The notes beneath the pieces were generated by a model, which did no database searches, had not been told where the DNA came from, and saw only the letters and a program-made list of their open reading frames with translations. 64,000 nt of DNA, taken from Chitinophaga rupis. GTDB lineage: Bacteria > Bacteroidota > Bacteroidia > Chitinophagales > Chitinophagaceae. How positions within the stretch are numbered: the stretch's first letter is position 1; each line of letters starts with the position of its first letter. The stretch lies in the NCBI RefSeq assembly GCF_900109685.1, contig NZ_FOBB01000002.1, positions 124,001-188,000 of the forward strand, given 5' to 3'. The translations under genes were made by a program, and so were the position numbers. Shown piece by piece: positions 1 through 9,942 of this stretch.

Positions 1-422
1 GTACGTATAAGGCTGACCGTAAGGAAGGCATTTGGAGAAAGTATAACGTCACCGGCGATCTTATTGCAGAGGAAACCTACCATAACGGGGTGCTGGATGG
101 CCCCTGCAAATATTTCTATGACAACGGCAAGCTCAGTGCTGCCGGTAATATGCTGGCCATGGATATTGAAGGGGAAATAGATACTGTACTGGTAATAGAT
201 CCTGTTACCCAGGAAGAATCCCGGGTAGAGGTGGTGCGCAAAGGCAACTCCGTACGCCATGGTGAATGGCGCCTGTATGATGAGGACGGGGTGATGATAA
301 AGGAAACTTACAGCCGCGGGGAAATTGTTACGGGGGCATCAGATAACAAGCGCAAAGCCAATGCAGCGCCTTTGCCGCATGAGCTGCAGCAGGCAGCAGA
401 TAAGAAACATAAAAAGAATTAG
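1..422 (+). CDS. MORN-repeat (YwqK-like) protein, 5' truncated
   Basis: This is the C-terminal part of a protein whose start lies before the window; the frame is open from base 3, so the GTG at 90 is not a real start. The visible residues form degenerate MORN-type repeats of the form G-x-W-x-x-Y/F followed by a short turn, seen in GIWRKY, GPCKYFYDNG and GEWRLYDEDG. Such repeats are typical of the YwqK family of Bacteroidota, often secreted and of unknown role. The C-terminus is basic (ending KKHKKN). The original name 'antitoxin' for this family is weakly supported, and no toxin partner is visible here. Confidence 0.75.
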   Translation, partial: TYKADRKEGIWRKYNVTGDLIAEETYHNGVLDGPCKYFYDNGKLSAAGNMLAMDIEGEIDTVLVIDPVTQEESRVEVVRKGNSVRHGEWRLYDEDGVMIKETYSRGEIVTGASDNKRKANAAPLPHELQQAADKKHKKN

Positions 423-676
423 AAGCGCCGGAAGGCCATTTTACCAGTTTGTTGTAATAAAGGGGGAAAAAACTTAACTTACCTAACAGGGAGGAACAGA
501 TATTTTATTTATTATTTGGCAAACGTTCCATGCATGAATATAACAGCATGGTTACCAGGGGTTCCACATAGCCATTTATCATACCGATTGCACGTAGAGA
601 GTAACAGAACAGTAATAATGAACAACCATCTTCCTCCCGGTACGACTTGTTATTGACCAAAATCCAGTTTGACTGC

Positions 677-3600
677 ATGTTTCCACGATTATGCCTTATA
701 ATCCTCTTCTTTGCCAGCTCAAAGATTTCTTTTGCACGCCAGCTTAATTACCGGTTTAATACCATCGGCATAGGGCAGGGGCTCTCCAGTAACCAGATGA
801 ACTGCATTTATAAGGACAAAATGGGATTCATGTGGTTCGGCACTATGAACGGGCTAAACCGGTATGATGGGTATTCCTGTAAGGTATTTCACCACAATAT
901 GGCCGATTCACTCAGCCTCACAGATGACTACATTATTGCCATATCACCTGCGCCGGGAGACAAGCTTTTTATACAAACCAGGAATGGCAATAACTTTTAC
1001 GATCCGCGTACAGAAACTTTTACCAATGCATCTTCCTGGTTGTATCAGCGGGGCATGCCCACCTTTGGAGCATTGTTTATTGCAGAAGCAGGCGGCGCTT
1101 ACTGGTTTGCACATGCTGATTCAGGATTATACCGGGTAGACCGGCAGGGCAGCAGCCGTAAAATAAAGCTGCGCCACGGGAAAATTGCAGACATGAGAAC
1201 AGATGCAGGGGGCCGGCTGGTGCTGCTGTATGATAATGGCGGCATTGAAAAAATGGATCCGGTAACTGCCCGCATCACTTACCGCTCCGCAGCCGTACGG
1301 GAACTGCTTGGCGGCAAATCAGGGAGCCTGAGCATGTTTAACGATGCGCAGGATGGTATCTGGGTATACGCAGCCGGCGCCGGCGTTACCTACTTTAATC
1401 CCTTAACAGGAACGCTGCGCCAGCTCTCTAAAAAGAACAGCATCCTGAATAACGACCTGGTACGTACGATCTCACAATATAACGACAGCCTTATCTGGAT
1501 AGGAACAGATCATGGCGGCATCAACATCATCAACAAAAAAGATTTCAGCAGCACTTTTATTACGCACCGGGATGATGATAAAAGCAGCCTGGGAGAAAAT
1601 GCCGTGTACTGCCTGTATAAAGATGATGTGGGCATTATGTGGGCCGGCACCTTTAAAACCGGTATCAGCTATTATGCGGAAAGCCTGGCAAGGTTCCGGC
1701 ACTTTCACCGTAAGCAGCCGGGTGCAAACGGCCCTGGGTATGATGATGTTAACTGTTTTGCCGAAGATAAAAAAGGCAACCTCTGGATCGGTACCAATGG
1801 AGGAGGGCTGATGTATTATGACCGCCAGGCAAACCGCTTTACCAGCTACCGGCATCAGCAGGATAATGACAACAGCATTAGCACGGATGTAGTGGTGAGC
1901 CTGTACCTGGACCGCCAGGACAAGCTCTGGATCGGTTATTTTTATGGCGGCATGGATTGTTATGAAAATGGAAAGTTCACCCATTACCGGCACAATGATG
2001 CAGACCCGCATAGCCTTGCAGATAACAGCGTTTGGGAGATCTATGAGGATAGCCAGCATAATTTATGGGTAGGCACGCTGGGCGGCGGGCTTGACCGGTT
2101 TGACCCTGAAAGGAAAGTATTCTACCATAACAAGGTGAACATGCCTAATTCCATTCACTCCGATTTTATCTCCGCATTAGCGGAAGACCGGGGCGGCAAC
2201 CTGTGGATAGGCACTGCTTACGGCATTGACCTGTTTGATAAGGCAAAGGGCGCCTTTATACACTTTTTGAGCAGCACGCATAAGCTAAGCAACGATAATG
2301 TTAATGCTATGCTTCGCGACAGCAGGGGCCTGATGTGGATAGGCACCCGGGAAGGGCTTTGTGTATTTGATGAGCAAACCCAAACCTTTAAAGCTTTTAA
2401 GGTAGCAGATGGTTTGCCGGATAATACCATTTTTTCAATCGTGGAAGATAAGGAGCATTGCTTGTGGATCTGCACCGCCAATGGTCTTAGCCAGATAAGT
2501 GTGCAAAATCATCAAAATAATATCACGGTTACCTGCCGGAATTTTGATGAGGCAGATGGCCTGCAGGGAAATGTATTTAATGATAATGCCGGGTTCCGCA
2601 CCGCTGCCGGCGAACTGGCCTTTGGCGGCGCCAATGGTTTTAATTTGTTTAACCCGGCAACTATTGGCCGGAATAATACCCCGCCTGCCATTGTGTTCAC
2701 CGGCCTGCAGGTATTTAATAAAGCGGTGGGCATTAATCAAAAAACCGGCAATCGTATTATTCTCAAAGAAGCGATAGCCACCACTAAGCAAATAGTGCTC
2801 AGGTATAATCAAAACGATTTTTCTGTAGATTTTGCAGCCCTGAGCTATATCAATACCGGTAAGAATAAATATGCTTACCGGCTGGAAGGGTTTAATAAAG
2901 ACTGGCTTTTCAGTGATGCCACTACCCGGCGCGCTACCTATACCAACCTGGATCCGGGCACTTATGTGCTGCATGTAAAAGCAGCCAATGAAGATGGGGT
3001 ATGGAATAATGAAGGCATCCGTTTACAGATCACGATACTGCCGCCATTCTGGAAAACCCCGCTGGCTTACCTGTGCTACATTGTTTTTGCCGTAGTGGTG
3101 CTTTTCATAGCCAGGCGCCTCACCATTCGCAGGGCACATGCACGTTTTGCCCTTGCCCAGGAGCGCCTGGAAGCACAGCGCCTGCATGACCTGGACCTAA
3201 TGAAAATAAAATTCTTTACCAACGTAAGCCATGAGTTCCGCACCCCGCTTTCCCTGATCCTTACACCGCTGGAAAAATTTATTAAGAATGCCCGCAGCGA
3301 TGAGGAAAGAGCGCAATTAGAGCTGATACACCGCAATGGCAGGCGGGTGCTTAACCTGGTGAACCAGCTGATGGATTTCCGGAAAATGGAGGTCAATGAG
3401 CTGAAGCTGAATCCTGTACCGGATGATATTATCCGGTTTATAGAAGAAGTATCCTATTCGTTCTCAGACCTGGCGGAAAAAAAGAACATCCGGTTTTCTT
3501 ATAACAGCATCAGCCAGCGGCTGTATACCCCTTTTGATCACGACAAAATAGAGCGCATCCTCTTTAACCTGTTGTCAAACGCCTTTAAGTTCACACCGGA

Positions 3601-4765
3601 AAACGGCCAGGTATCTGTTGAGGTAGATGCCAGCATCAAAGGTGCAGAGGCCGTGCTGGAAATAAAAGTACAGGATACCGGCATAGGCATACCGGAGGAT
3701 AAGCTGGACCGGATCTTTGAGCGGTTCTTCCAGAGTGAGATACCGGGCACGCTGGTGAACCAGGGCAGCGGCATTGGCCTGGCCATAACCCGCGAATTTA
3801 TTAAAATGCATAATGGCCTTATAAAGGTGGAGAGTGAGGTGGACAAAGGCAGCTGCTTTACCATCCTTATTCCTTTCCGGATCATGGAGGATACGCAGTC
3901 GGCAATAACCCCTGCCGCAGCAGCAGAAAGAATAGTGGAAAAAGACCGTAACATTTTCTCCACCGCCGTGGCGGAGGATAAGGCAGCCGGCACAAAGCCG
4001 GTAATATTGATCGTGGAAGACAATGAAGACTTCCGCTTTTATCTGAAAGATAACCTGAAAGAGTTTTTTGAGATAGCAGAAGCCGCAGATGGAAAGAATG
4101 GCTGGCAAAAAACGCTGGCTGTTCACCCGGACCTTGTGGTAAGCGATGTAAGCATGCCGGTTATGGATGGCATTGAGCTTTGCCATAAGATCAAGGCCGA
4201 CCAGCGCACCAGGCATATCCCTGTTATTCTGCTCACGGCGCTGGTAAGTGAGGAGAACCAGCTAAAGGCGCTTGAAACAGGCGCCACAGACTACCTGGTA
4301 AAACCGTTTAATTTCGAGATCATGCTGTCGCGCATACGGAATATACTCACCCAGCAAAAAGCGCTGAAGAAAACCTTTGCCCGCCAGGTGGATATTAAAA
4401 CGCATCCCTTAAAGATCGAGTCTGTTGATGACAAGTTCATTCACCAGGTGATCACTGTAGTGGAAAAGAACCTTTCCAATGCAGATTTTTCAGTGGAGGA
4501 TCTGAGCCGGGAGATGTGTATGAGCCGCGTTTCCGTATACAAAAAGCTGTTTGCGCTTACCGGGAAAACGCCGGGTGAGTTTATACGCTCTACCAGGTTA
4601 CAGCGGGCAGCAGAGCTGCTGGAAAAAACCAAAATGACCGTAGCGGAGGTCGCTTATGAGGTAGGCTATAACAATCCTAAATATTTTACCCGCTATTTTA
4701 AGGAAATGTTCCACATGCTGCCCTCTGTTTTTGCAGCGGAAAAAAGAAAAGAGGCCAGCCTTTAA
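677..4765 (+). CDS. Hybrid two-component system regulator (HTCS) of PUL 1
   Basis: A one-protein sensor and transcription factor of about 1362 residues. From the N-terminus: signal peptide (about 1-20), a long periplasmic sensor of two-component propeller repeats (WIGT/MWFGT-type strands), a Y_Y_Y domain (about 720-790), one membrane helix (about 794-815), HisKA with phospho-acceptor His852 in the SHEFRTPL box, HATPase with N, G1 (DTGIGIP) and G2 (GSGIGLA) boxes, a receiver domain with Asp1157 (SDVSMPVMDG), and an AraC-type DNA-binding domain from about 1256 to the end. All catalytic boxes are intact. I chose ATG 677 rather than TTG 647 because it gives a clean signal peptide. It directly precedes the SusC gene, so it very probably senses a glycan fragment in the periplasm and activates that locus. 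An inverted repeat CCATGC/GCATGG sits upstream at 528-551. Confidence 0.95.
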   Translation: MFPRLCLIILFFASSKISFARQLNYRFNTIGIGQGLSSNQMNCIYKDKMGFMWFGTMNGLNRYDGYSCKVFHHNMADSLSLTDDYIIAISPAPGDKLFIQTRNGNNFYDPRTETFTNASSWLYQRGMPTFGALFIAEAGGAYWFAHADSGLYRVDRQGSSRKIKLRHGKIADMRTDAGGRLVLLYDNGGIEKMDPVTARITYRSAAVRELLGGKSGSLSMFNDAQDGIWVYAAGAGVTYFNPLTGTLRQLSKKNSILNNDLVRTISQYNDSLIWIGTDHGGINIINKKDFSSTFITHRDDDKSSLGENAVYCLYKDDVGIMWAGTFKTGISYYAESLARFRHFHRKQPGANGPGYDDVNCFAEDKKGNLWIGTNGGGLMYYDRQANRFTSYRHQQDNDNSISTDVVVSLYLDRQDKLWIGYFYGGMDCYENGKFTHYRHNDADPHSLADNSVWEIYEDSQHNLWVGTLGGGLDRFDPERKVFYHNKVNMPNSIHSDFISALAEDRGGNLWIGTAYGIDLFDKAKGAFIHFLSSTHKLSNDNVNAMLRDSRGLMWIGTREGLCVFDEQTQTFKAFKVADGLPDNTIFSIVEDKEHCLWICTANGLSQISVQNHQNNITVTCRNFDEADGLQGNVFNDNAGFRTAAGELAFGGANGFNLFNPATIGRNNTPPAIVFTGLQVFNKAVGINQKTGNRIILKEAIATTKQIVLRYNQNDFSVDFAALSYINTGKNKYAYRLEGFNKDWLFSDATTRRATYTNLDPGTYVLHVKAANEDGVWNNEGIRLQITILPPFWKTPLAYLCYIVFAVVVLFIARRLTIRRAHARFALAQERLEAQRLHDLDLMKIKFFTNVSHEFRTPLSLILTPLEKFIKNARSDEERAQLELIHRNGRRVLNLVNQLMDFRKMEVNELKLNPVPDDIIRFIEEVSYSFSDLAEKKNIRFSYNSISQRLYTPFDHDKIERILFNLLSNAFKFTPENGQVSVEVDASIKGAEAVLEIKVQDTGIGIPEDKLDRIFERFFQSEIPGTLVNQGSGIGLAITREFIKMHNGLIKVESEVDKGSCFTILIPFRIMEDTQSAITPAAAAERIVEKDRNIFSTAVAEDKAAGTKPVILIVEDNEDFRFYLKDNLKEFFEIAEAADGKNGWQKTLAVHPDLVVSDVSMPVMDGIELCHKIKADQRTRHIPVILLTALVSEENQLKALETGATDYLVKPFNFEIMLSRIRNILTQQKALKKTFARQVDIKTHPLKIESVDDKFIHQVITVVEKNLSNADFSVEDLSREMCMSRVSVYKKLFALTGKTPGEFIRSTRLQRAAELLEKTKMTVAEVAYEVGYNNPKYFTRYFKEMFHMLPSVFAAEKRKEASL

Positions 4766-4781
4766 GGCCAGGGGTTAACCA

Positions 4782-4811
4782 AACATACCCTTCATTTGTA
4801 CAAAACATACC
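4782..4811 (+). promoter_or_regulatory. Direct repeat AACATACC x2, candidate HTCS binding site
   Basis: The octamer AACATACC occurs at 4782-4789 and again at 4804-4811, 22 bases apart start to start, or about two helical turns. A 10-bp palindrome TTTGTACAAA (4795-4804) lies between them. The region is between the HTCS stop codon and the first SusC gene. AraC-type domains typically bind spaced direct repeats on one face of the helix, so this is the natural candidate for the HTCS operator. The assignment is inference from position and spacing. Confidence 0.4.
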
Positions 4812-5053
4812 GGTTACTTAACATTATATCCATATAGAGATACGTTTTACTCCCCCCAAACATAATTAACAGCCATAATTTTAGGCAGATTATCAACCAC
4901 TGGTTCCACGATGAAAATTGATTGCTATGCCTGAAATGGACAGCCGTGCACTTCCTTTTTGCCGGCAACTATACCAAAATCCACAAATCTTGTCATTCAA
5001 CCAAAATTCCGGACGGTAAAATTTCCAAACCAAAACTGTTTAACTGTTTGTGT

Positions 5054-8000
5054 ATGAGACATTCAAAAGCAAGGGTAAAACGCTGGCGCCTCCTTCTCTT
5101 ACTAGGGTGCTGGGCTATTGTGCTTCCTATGGCCGGGTATTGCCAGCAAAATGGCCCCGGCAAGATCACCGGTACTGTTATTTCAAAAAAATCGGGGCAG
5201 CCCATACTGGGTGCAAACCTGACGGTACGGGGTACAAAAATTATGGCATCCACCAATGGGGAGGGAAAGTTTGCCATACTGGCCCAGCCGGGTCAGGAGA
5301 TCGATGCTTCTTTCATTGGCTTTGCCAAAGCGCATGTAACGGTTGGCAGCTCGCCAACAGTAACTATTGTAATGGAAGAAGATTACAGCACGCTGAATGA
5401 TATAGTGGTGGTTGGTTATGGAAAAATGAAGAAAACAGATCAAAGCAGCGCCCAGGTATCTATTTCTTCTGCGGATATAAACAGGACGGTGAATACCACG
5501 ATTGACCAGGCCTTGCAGGGCCGGGCAGCAGGTGTGTATGTAACCCAGAACTCCGGCCAGCCAGGTGGGGGCATTTCAGTGAATATCCGTGGGGTAAGCT
5601 CCCTTAGCGGTACTACAGAACCCTTGTATGTGATTGATGGGGTGCAGATCCAGCCGTCTCTCGTAAGTTACGGCAATAGCAGCTCCATTAACCCGCTGGC
5701 TGGTATTAACCCGGCCGACATTGAATCAATGGAAGTATTGCAGGGCCCTTCTGCCACGGCTGTTTACGGATCCAGGGCCACCAATGGGGTGGTGCTGGTA
5801 ACTACCAAAAGGGGGAAAGCAGGGCAGGTGAAGGTTGGCTATAACTATCTGTACTCTTTACAGGGTAAACCGGAGACGCTGCCAACACTGAACCTGCAGC
5901 AGTTTGCCATCATGAATAATGAAATTGCCACGCAGCTGAACCGCACGCCCAATGATGATTTTAAAAACCCGTCTGTGCTTGGGGAAGGCACTAACTGGCA
6001 GGAAGCCATGTTTAAAACCTCCCCGTTGCAAAAACACCAGGTTACTATGAGCGGCGGGCTTACGAACACCACCTATTATATGTCAGGCGAGTATTTCAAC
6101 CAGGAAGGGGTAGCCATCGGTTCTAAGTTTAACCGGTACTCCTTCAGGCTGAATTTGGATAATCAGGCTTTTAAATGGCTGAAGCTGAGCACCAGCCTTA
6201 ACTACTACCAAACCAAAGAAAAGTTGTCCTCCACCAGTGAGGATGTGATCCGGAACGCCATCACACTGGCGCCCAACATAGCGGTAAAAAATCCGGATGG
6301 CACCTGGGGCGGCGCTACTGAAAATGAATATGGCGGCAATGCAAAATATGCGCCTGTAAATCCTATTGCCATTGCCAACCTTGTGAGTAACAATTTTAAA
6401 AAGGTAGGCGGCCTTGGTTCCTTAGCAGCAGAGGTAACCCTGCTTAAAGGGCTGGTATTCCGCGGCAGCTTTAATGGCAACTTTGAGACCGGGGAAGGCG
6501 TGAAATTTACACCCACCTACCGTTTGGGATATATCAGCAATGAAAAAGCAAGTCTTTCCTTTAATACTTCAAAGAACTACTACTGGAACCTTAACCAGCT
6601 GTTACAGTATAACACGGATATAGGCCGCCATAGCATAGGCGCCATGGTAAGCCATGAAGCGCAATCCGGCAGCTTCCAGGGGTATTCAGGCACCAGGACC
6701 GGGTTTGTGAGCAACGATATTCCTTCCTTTAACCTGGGCGATGCTGAAGGGCAAACAACCGGTAGCTTTAAAGGCTCCTGGGCAATGGAGTCTTACCTGA
6801 GCCGCATTAATTATACCTATGATGGTAAATATATATTGCAGCTGGCAGGAAGGGCAGATGCTTCTTCCAACTTCGGGATCGCCAACCGCTGGGGATATTT
6901 CCCTTCTGTATCAGCCGCATGGCGTGTTACAGAAGAATCATTTATGAAAGGCATTGAGTTTATCAACGAATTAAAGCTGCGTGCGGAGTGGGGTAAAACA
7001 GGTAATAACGGCACCGGCGGACAATACGCACCACTAGGCCCCGTAACTACACCCCTTGGCACCGGCTTCCGTACAACGCAATATGGCAATTCCAATATAC
7101 AGTGGGAGGCTACCGAAACAAAGAACATTGGTTTTAACCTGAGCATTTTACAGAACCGCATACAGCTGGAAGGGGATTATTACATCAGGCATACCAACAA
7201 CCTCCTGTTGTCGCTCGGCCTGCCGGCTTATATGGGCACCTCCGGGGAAGGTGCTATAAACCCGCCGAATGTGAACCTTGGAAGCTTGCAGAACAAAGGT
7301 TTCGGCTTTACCCTGAATACAGTGAATATTGATAACAAGGCCGGTTTTTCCTGGAGGACCAATCTCAATATTTCTTCTTTCAGAACAAAGATCACCAAGT
7401 TAAATTCGGATGCCGCATTTCTCCGGAAATCTGCCTGGTACATGGATAATTTTGAAGAGCGTTCTGTTGTGGGCCGGGCGCCCTGGCTCATGTATGGCTA
7501 TGTCTCCGAAGGCCTCTTTAAGTCAGTGGATGAGATCAATAACAGCGCTATACCTACGCAATCCGATGGCAGCAGGCTGCCGGTACAGCAGGATGGCGGC
7601 GTTTGGGTTGGCGACCGCAAATATAAAGACCTGAATGGCGATAATGTGATCGATTCCCGTGACCAGACCTTTATTGGCAATCCCTGGCCTAAGCTCACCT
7701 TTGGCTTTACAAATGCTTTTGCCTTTAAAGGATTTGATCTGAGCATACTGGTTACCGGTGCACAGGGAAATGATATTTATAATTACCTGCGTTACCAGAA
7801 TGCAAATCCCAACAACATCAATCTTGGGCGTAACCTGTTCAGCGAATCCTTTGGTTATGCAAGGGTATCCAACGGCGCCGATGGCAAAGCAACCCTGCTG
7901 AATCCCGGTACGGATATTCCGCGCATTGTAGGATCGGATGTGAATGGCAATGCCAACCGCTTTACAGATATCTATGTGGAAGATGGTTCCTATGTAAGGA

Positions 8001-8248
8001 TCAAGAATGTGCAGCTGGGATATAATATACCTGCCCGTTGGCTGAGAGCGCAGGGCATTGTGAAAGCAGTGCGGCTGGCAGCAGGGGTGCAGAACCTGGC
8101 CACCTTCACCAAATACAAAGGTTATGATCCAGAAGTAGGCGCTTACCTGGGAAAAGAAGTGCAGGTCAGCAGCCAGTTCATAGGGGTAGATGCCGGCAGG
8201 TATCCGCTTACCCGGTATTACACCTTTAACATTGGGGTGGATTTTTAA
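5054..8248 (+). CDS. SusC/RagA-like TonB-dependent outer membrane transporter (PUL 1)
   Basis: An outer-membrane beta-barrel of about 1064 residues that imports oligosaccharides using TonB energy. After a signal peptide ending near YCQQ comes a carboxypeptidase-regulatory-like domain (starting KITGTVISKKSGQP), then the TonB-box-like VVVGYG, a plug domain (ALQGRAAGVYV, VNIRGVSSLSG, YVIDGVQI, VYGSRATNGVVLVTTK) and a long barrel that ends in an aromatic residue (GVDF). I chose ATG 5054 because the upstream TTG at 4922 would add 44 residues before the signal peptide. No STN domain is present, as expected for an HTCS-controlled locus. The SusD partner starts 21 bases after the stop codon. Confidence 0.95.
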   Translation: MRHSKARVKRWRLLLLLGCWAIVLPMAGYCQQNGPGKITGTVISKKSGQPILGANLTVRGTKIMASTNGEGKFAILAQPGQEIDASFIGFAKAHVTVGSSPTVTIVMEEDYSTLNDIVVVGYGKMKKTDQSSAQVSISSADINRTVNTTIDQALQGRAAGVYVTQNSGQPGGGISVNIRGVSSLSGTTEPLYVIDGVQIQPSLVSYGNSSSINPLAGINPADIESMEVLQGPSATAVYGSRATNGVVLVTTKRGKAGQVKVGYNYLYSLQGKPETLPTLNLQQFAIMNNEIATQLNRTPNDDFKNPSVLGEGTNWQEAMFKTSPLQKHQVTMSGGLTNTTYYMSGEYFNQEGVAIGSKFNRYSFRLNLDNQAFKWLKLSTSLNYYQTKEKLSSTSEDVIRNAITLAPNIAVKNPDGTWGGATENEYGGNAKYAPVNPIAIANLVSNNFKKVGGLGSLAAEVTLLKGLVFRGSFNGNFETGEGVKFTPTYRLGYISNEKASLSFNTSKNYYWNLNQLLQYNTDIGRHSIGAMVSHEAQSGSFQGYSGTRTGFVSNDIPSFNLGDAEGQTTGSFKGSWAMESYLSRINYTYDGKYILQLAGRADASSNFGIANRWGYFPSVSAAWRVTEESFMKGIEFINELKLRAEWGKTGNNGTGGQYAPLGPVTTPLGTGFRTTQYGNSNIQWEATETKNIGFNLSILQNRIQLEGDYYIRHTNNLLLSLGLPAYMGTSGEGAINPPNVNLGSLQNKGFGFTLNTVNIDNKAGFSWRTNLNISSFRTKITKLNSDAAFLRKSAWYMDNFEERSVVGRAPWLMYGYVSEGLFKSVDEINNSAIPTQSDGSRLPVQQDGGVWVGDRKYKDLNGDNVIDSRDQTFIGNPWPKLTFGFTNAFAFKGFDLSILVTGAQGNDIYNYLRYQNANPNNINLGRNLFSESFGYARVSNGADGKATLLNPGTDIPRIVGSDVNGNANRFTDIYVEDGSYVRIKNVQLGYNIPARWLRAQGIVKAVRLAAGVQNLATFTKYKGYDPEVGAYLGKEVQVSSQFIGVDAGRYPLTRYYTFNIGVDF

Positions 8249-8269
8249 TCAACTTAAATTATCAGGTCA

Positions 8270-9922
8270 ATGAAAACGCTCACTCATAGATTAATAATTA
8301 TAAACCTTGTCCTGCTGGGTATTTTAACGGGATGCAGCAAAAGCTTCCTGGAACGCCCGCCGGAAGATGCGATCGTAGACGCCAACTTTTATAAAAGCGA
8401 TGACCAGGTGATGGCAGGTACAGCGCCGTTGTATAACATTGTATGGTTTGCCTACAATGATAAGGCATCCCATGGCATTGGCGATGGCAGGGGCGGTAAT
8501 CTGATGTCAGGCTCTTACCAGGTGGAAAATATCCGTCTGCAAACCACCGATGTTACCGGTGAGGTGTATAGCTCCTGGACTTCCTTTTTTAACGTAATAG
8601 CACAGGCTAACCTGGCCATTAACAATATAGAAAAATACGCAGGCCCGGCGGTTTCAGAAACAGTAAAAAAAGCAGGCATTGCAGAAGGCCGTTTTATGCG
8701 CGCCGTTGCTTACAGCTTCCTGGTACAGAACTGGGGGCCGGTGCCGGTAATAACCAACAATAACGTGCTGCTGAATGATACCAGCATTTCACGTAACACG
8801 GTGGAAACGGTATGGGAATTTATTATACGCGACCTGCATTATGCGGCGGATAATTTGCCTAATGCACCGCTGCAGAAAGGCAGGATCAGCCGCTGGTCTG
8901 CCGAAGGCATGCTGGCAAAAATGTTCCTGACCAGGGCAGGGGTAGGCACCAGTGCCGGCGCACGCCGCAAAACAGATCTTGACAGCGCAGCATATTATGC
9001 CCAAAGAGTGATTGAGAACAGTGGCGCCAGCTTAATGAGCAATTATGAGGACCTGTACCTGATGAAGAACAATAACAACTCAGAAAGTTTATTTTCCCTG
9101 CAATGGAAGTACGATGGCGACTGGGGCACCCAGAACAGCGTACAGGCTTTCCTGGCATATGGTTCTGAGATCACAGGTTTTGCAGATGGCTGGGGCGGCG
9201 ACCTGGGCGCATCGCTGGACATTATGAAGAAATATTCTCCGCTGGATAAACGGCGCAAGGCAACGTTTATGTACCCCGGAGACCATTACAGCTACATAAC
9301 CCAGCAGATAGATGATCCCAATAATCCCGGTAAAAAAATAACCCAGCAGCTGCAGGTGCCCTGGAACTCTGTTGGCAATGAGCGGTATAATACAAGGGCA
9401 TGGGTAAAAAAATATGTAGTAGGCCGCCCTGAGGATAATGACGGGAAAGTAACCCAGCAGCATACGGAAATGAATACCTACATGCTGCGCCTGGCCGACG
9501 TTTATCTTACCTACGCAGAAGGCGTGCTGGCTAACCAGGCCGCCACGGCCGATGCGCAGGCGCTGCAGTATTTTAACGCCATACGTACCCGGGCCGGCTT
9601 ACCCGCCAAAACAACTATTACGCTGGATGATATTTATAATGAGCGCCGCCTGGAATTTGCCATGGAAGGGCAGGCCTGGTACGACCTGGTGCGCCTGCAC
9701 TATTTTGATCCGGCTAAAGCGCTTTTCATTATGAATAACCAGGACAAAGGCAGCTACCGCATTGTGCCGAATGCAGCACAGAATGCCACTTCCTGGACCA
9801 TCACCTCAGATACGCCGGCCTTTTATCCAGTAACAGAAAGCAATTTCTATTTGCCTTACCCCGCGGCCGAACTGTCGGCAGCGCCGAACTTAAGGAAGCC
9901 ACCGGTTCCTTACCAGTTTTAA
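8270..9922 (+). CDS. SusD/RagB-like glycan-binding lipoprotein (PUL 1)
   Basis: A 550-residue surface lipoprotein that caps the SusC barrel and captures oligosaccharides. It has a lipoprotein signal with lipobox LTGC, lipidated at Cys22, then the usual start (FLERPPEDAI), a central TPR-like helical region (RFMRAVAYSFLVQNWGPVPV) and the conserved C-terminal block with YLTYAEG, ERRLEFAMEGQAWYDLVR and a final YPxxxxELxxxP region. It lies in the same operon as the SusC gene upstream and the glycan-binding protein 20 bases downstream. SusD proteins bind the substrate but do not cleave it, so the glycan cannot be read from this gene. Confidence 0.95.
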   Translation: MKTLTHRLIIINLVLLGILTGCSKSFLERPPEDAIVDANFYKSDDQVMAGTAPLYNIVWFAYNDKASHGIGDGRGGNLMSGSYQVENIRLQTTDVTGEVYSSWTSFFNVIAQANLAINNIEKYAGPAVSETVKKAGIAEGRFMRAVAYSFLVQNWGPVPVITNNNVLLNDTSISRNTVETVWEFIIRDLHYAADNLPNAPLQKGRISRWSAEGMLAKMFLTRAGVGTSAGARRKTDLDSAAYYAQRVIENSGASLMSNYEDLYLMKNNNNSESLFSLQWKYDGDWGTQNSVQAFLAYGSEITGFADGWGGDLGASLDIMKKYSPLDKRRKATFMYPGDHYSYITQQIDDPNNPGKKITQQLQVPWNSVGNERYNTRAWVKKYVVGRPEDNDGKVTQQHTEMNTYMLRLADVYLTYAEGVLANQAATADAQALQYFNAIRTRAGLPAKTTITLDDIYNERRLEFAMEGQAWYDLVRLHYFDPAKALFIMNNQDKGSYRIVPNAAQNATSWTITSDTPAFYPVTESNFYLPYPAAELSAAPNLRKPPVPYQF

Positions 9923-9942
9923 CCAGCATAAAAGCAATAATT

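Noticed and set aside
1472-2059. Long minus-strand frame of 195 codons inside the hybrid regulator gene
   Set aside because: It is antisense to propeller repeats and has no family features; the sense frame is clearly coding.
3575-4216. Minus-strand frame of 213 codons opposite the kinase and receiver domains
   Set aside because: A shadow of a strongly conserved sense-strand domain; no plausible protein features.
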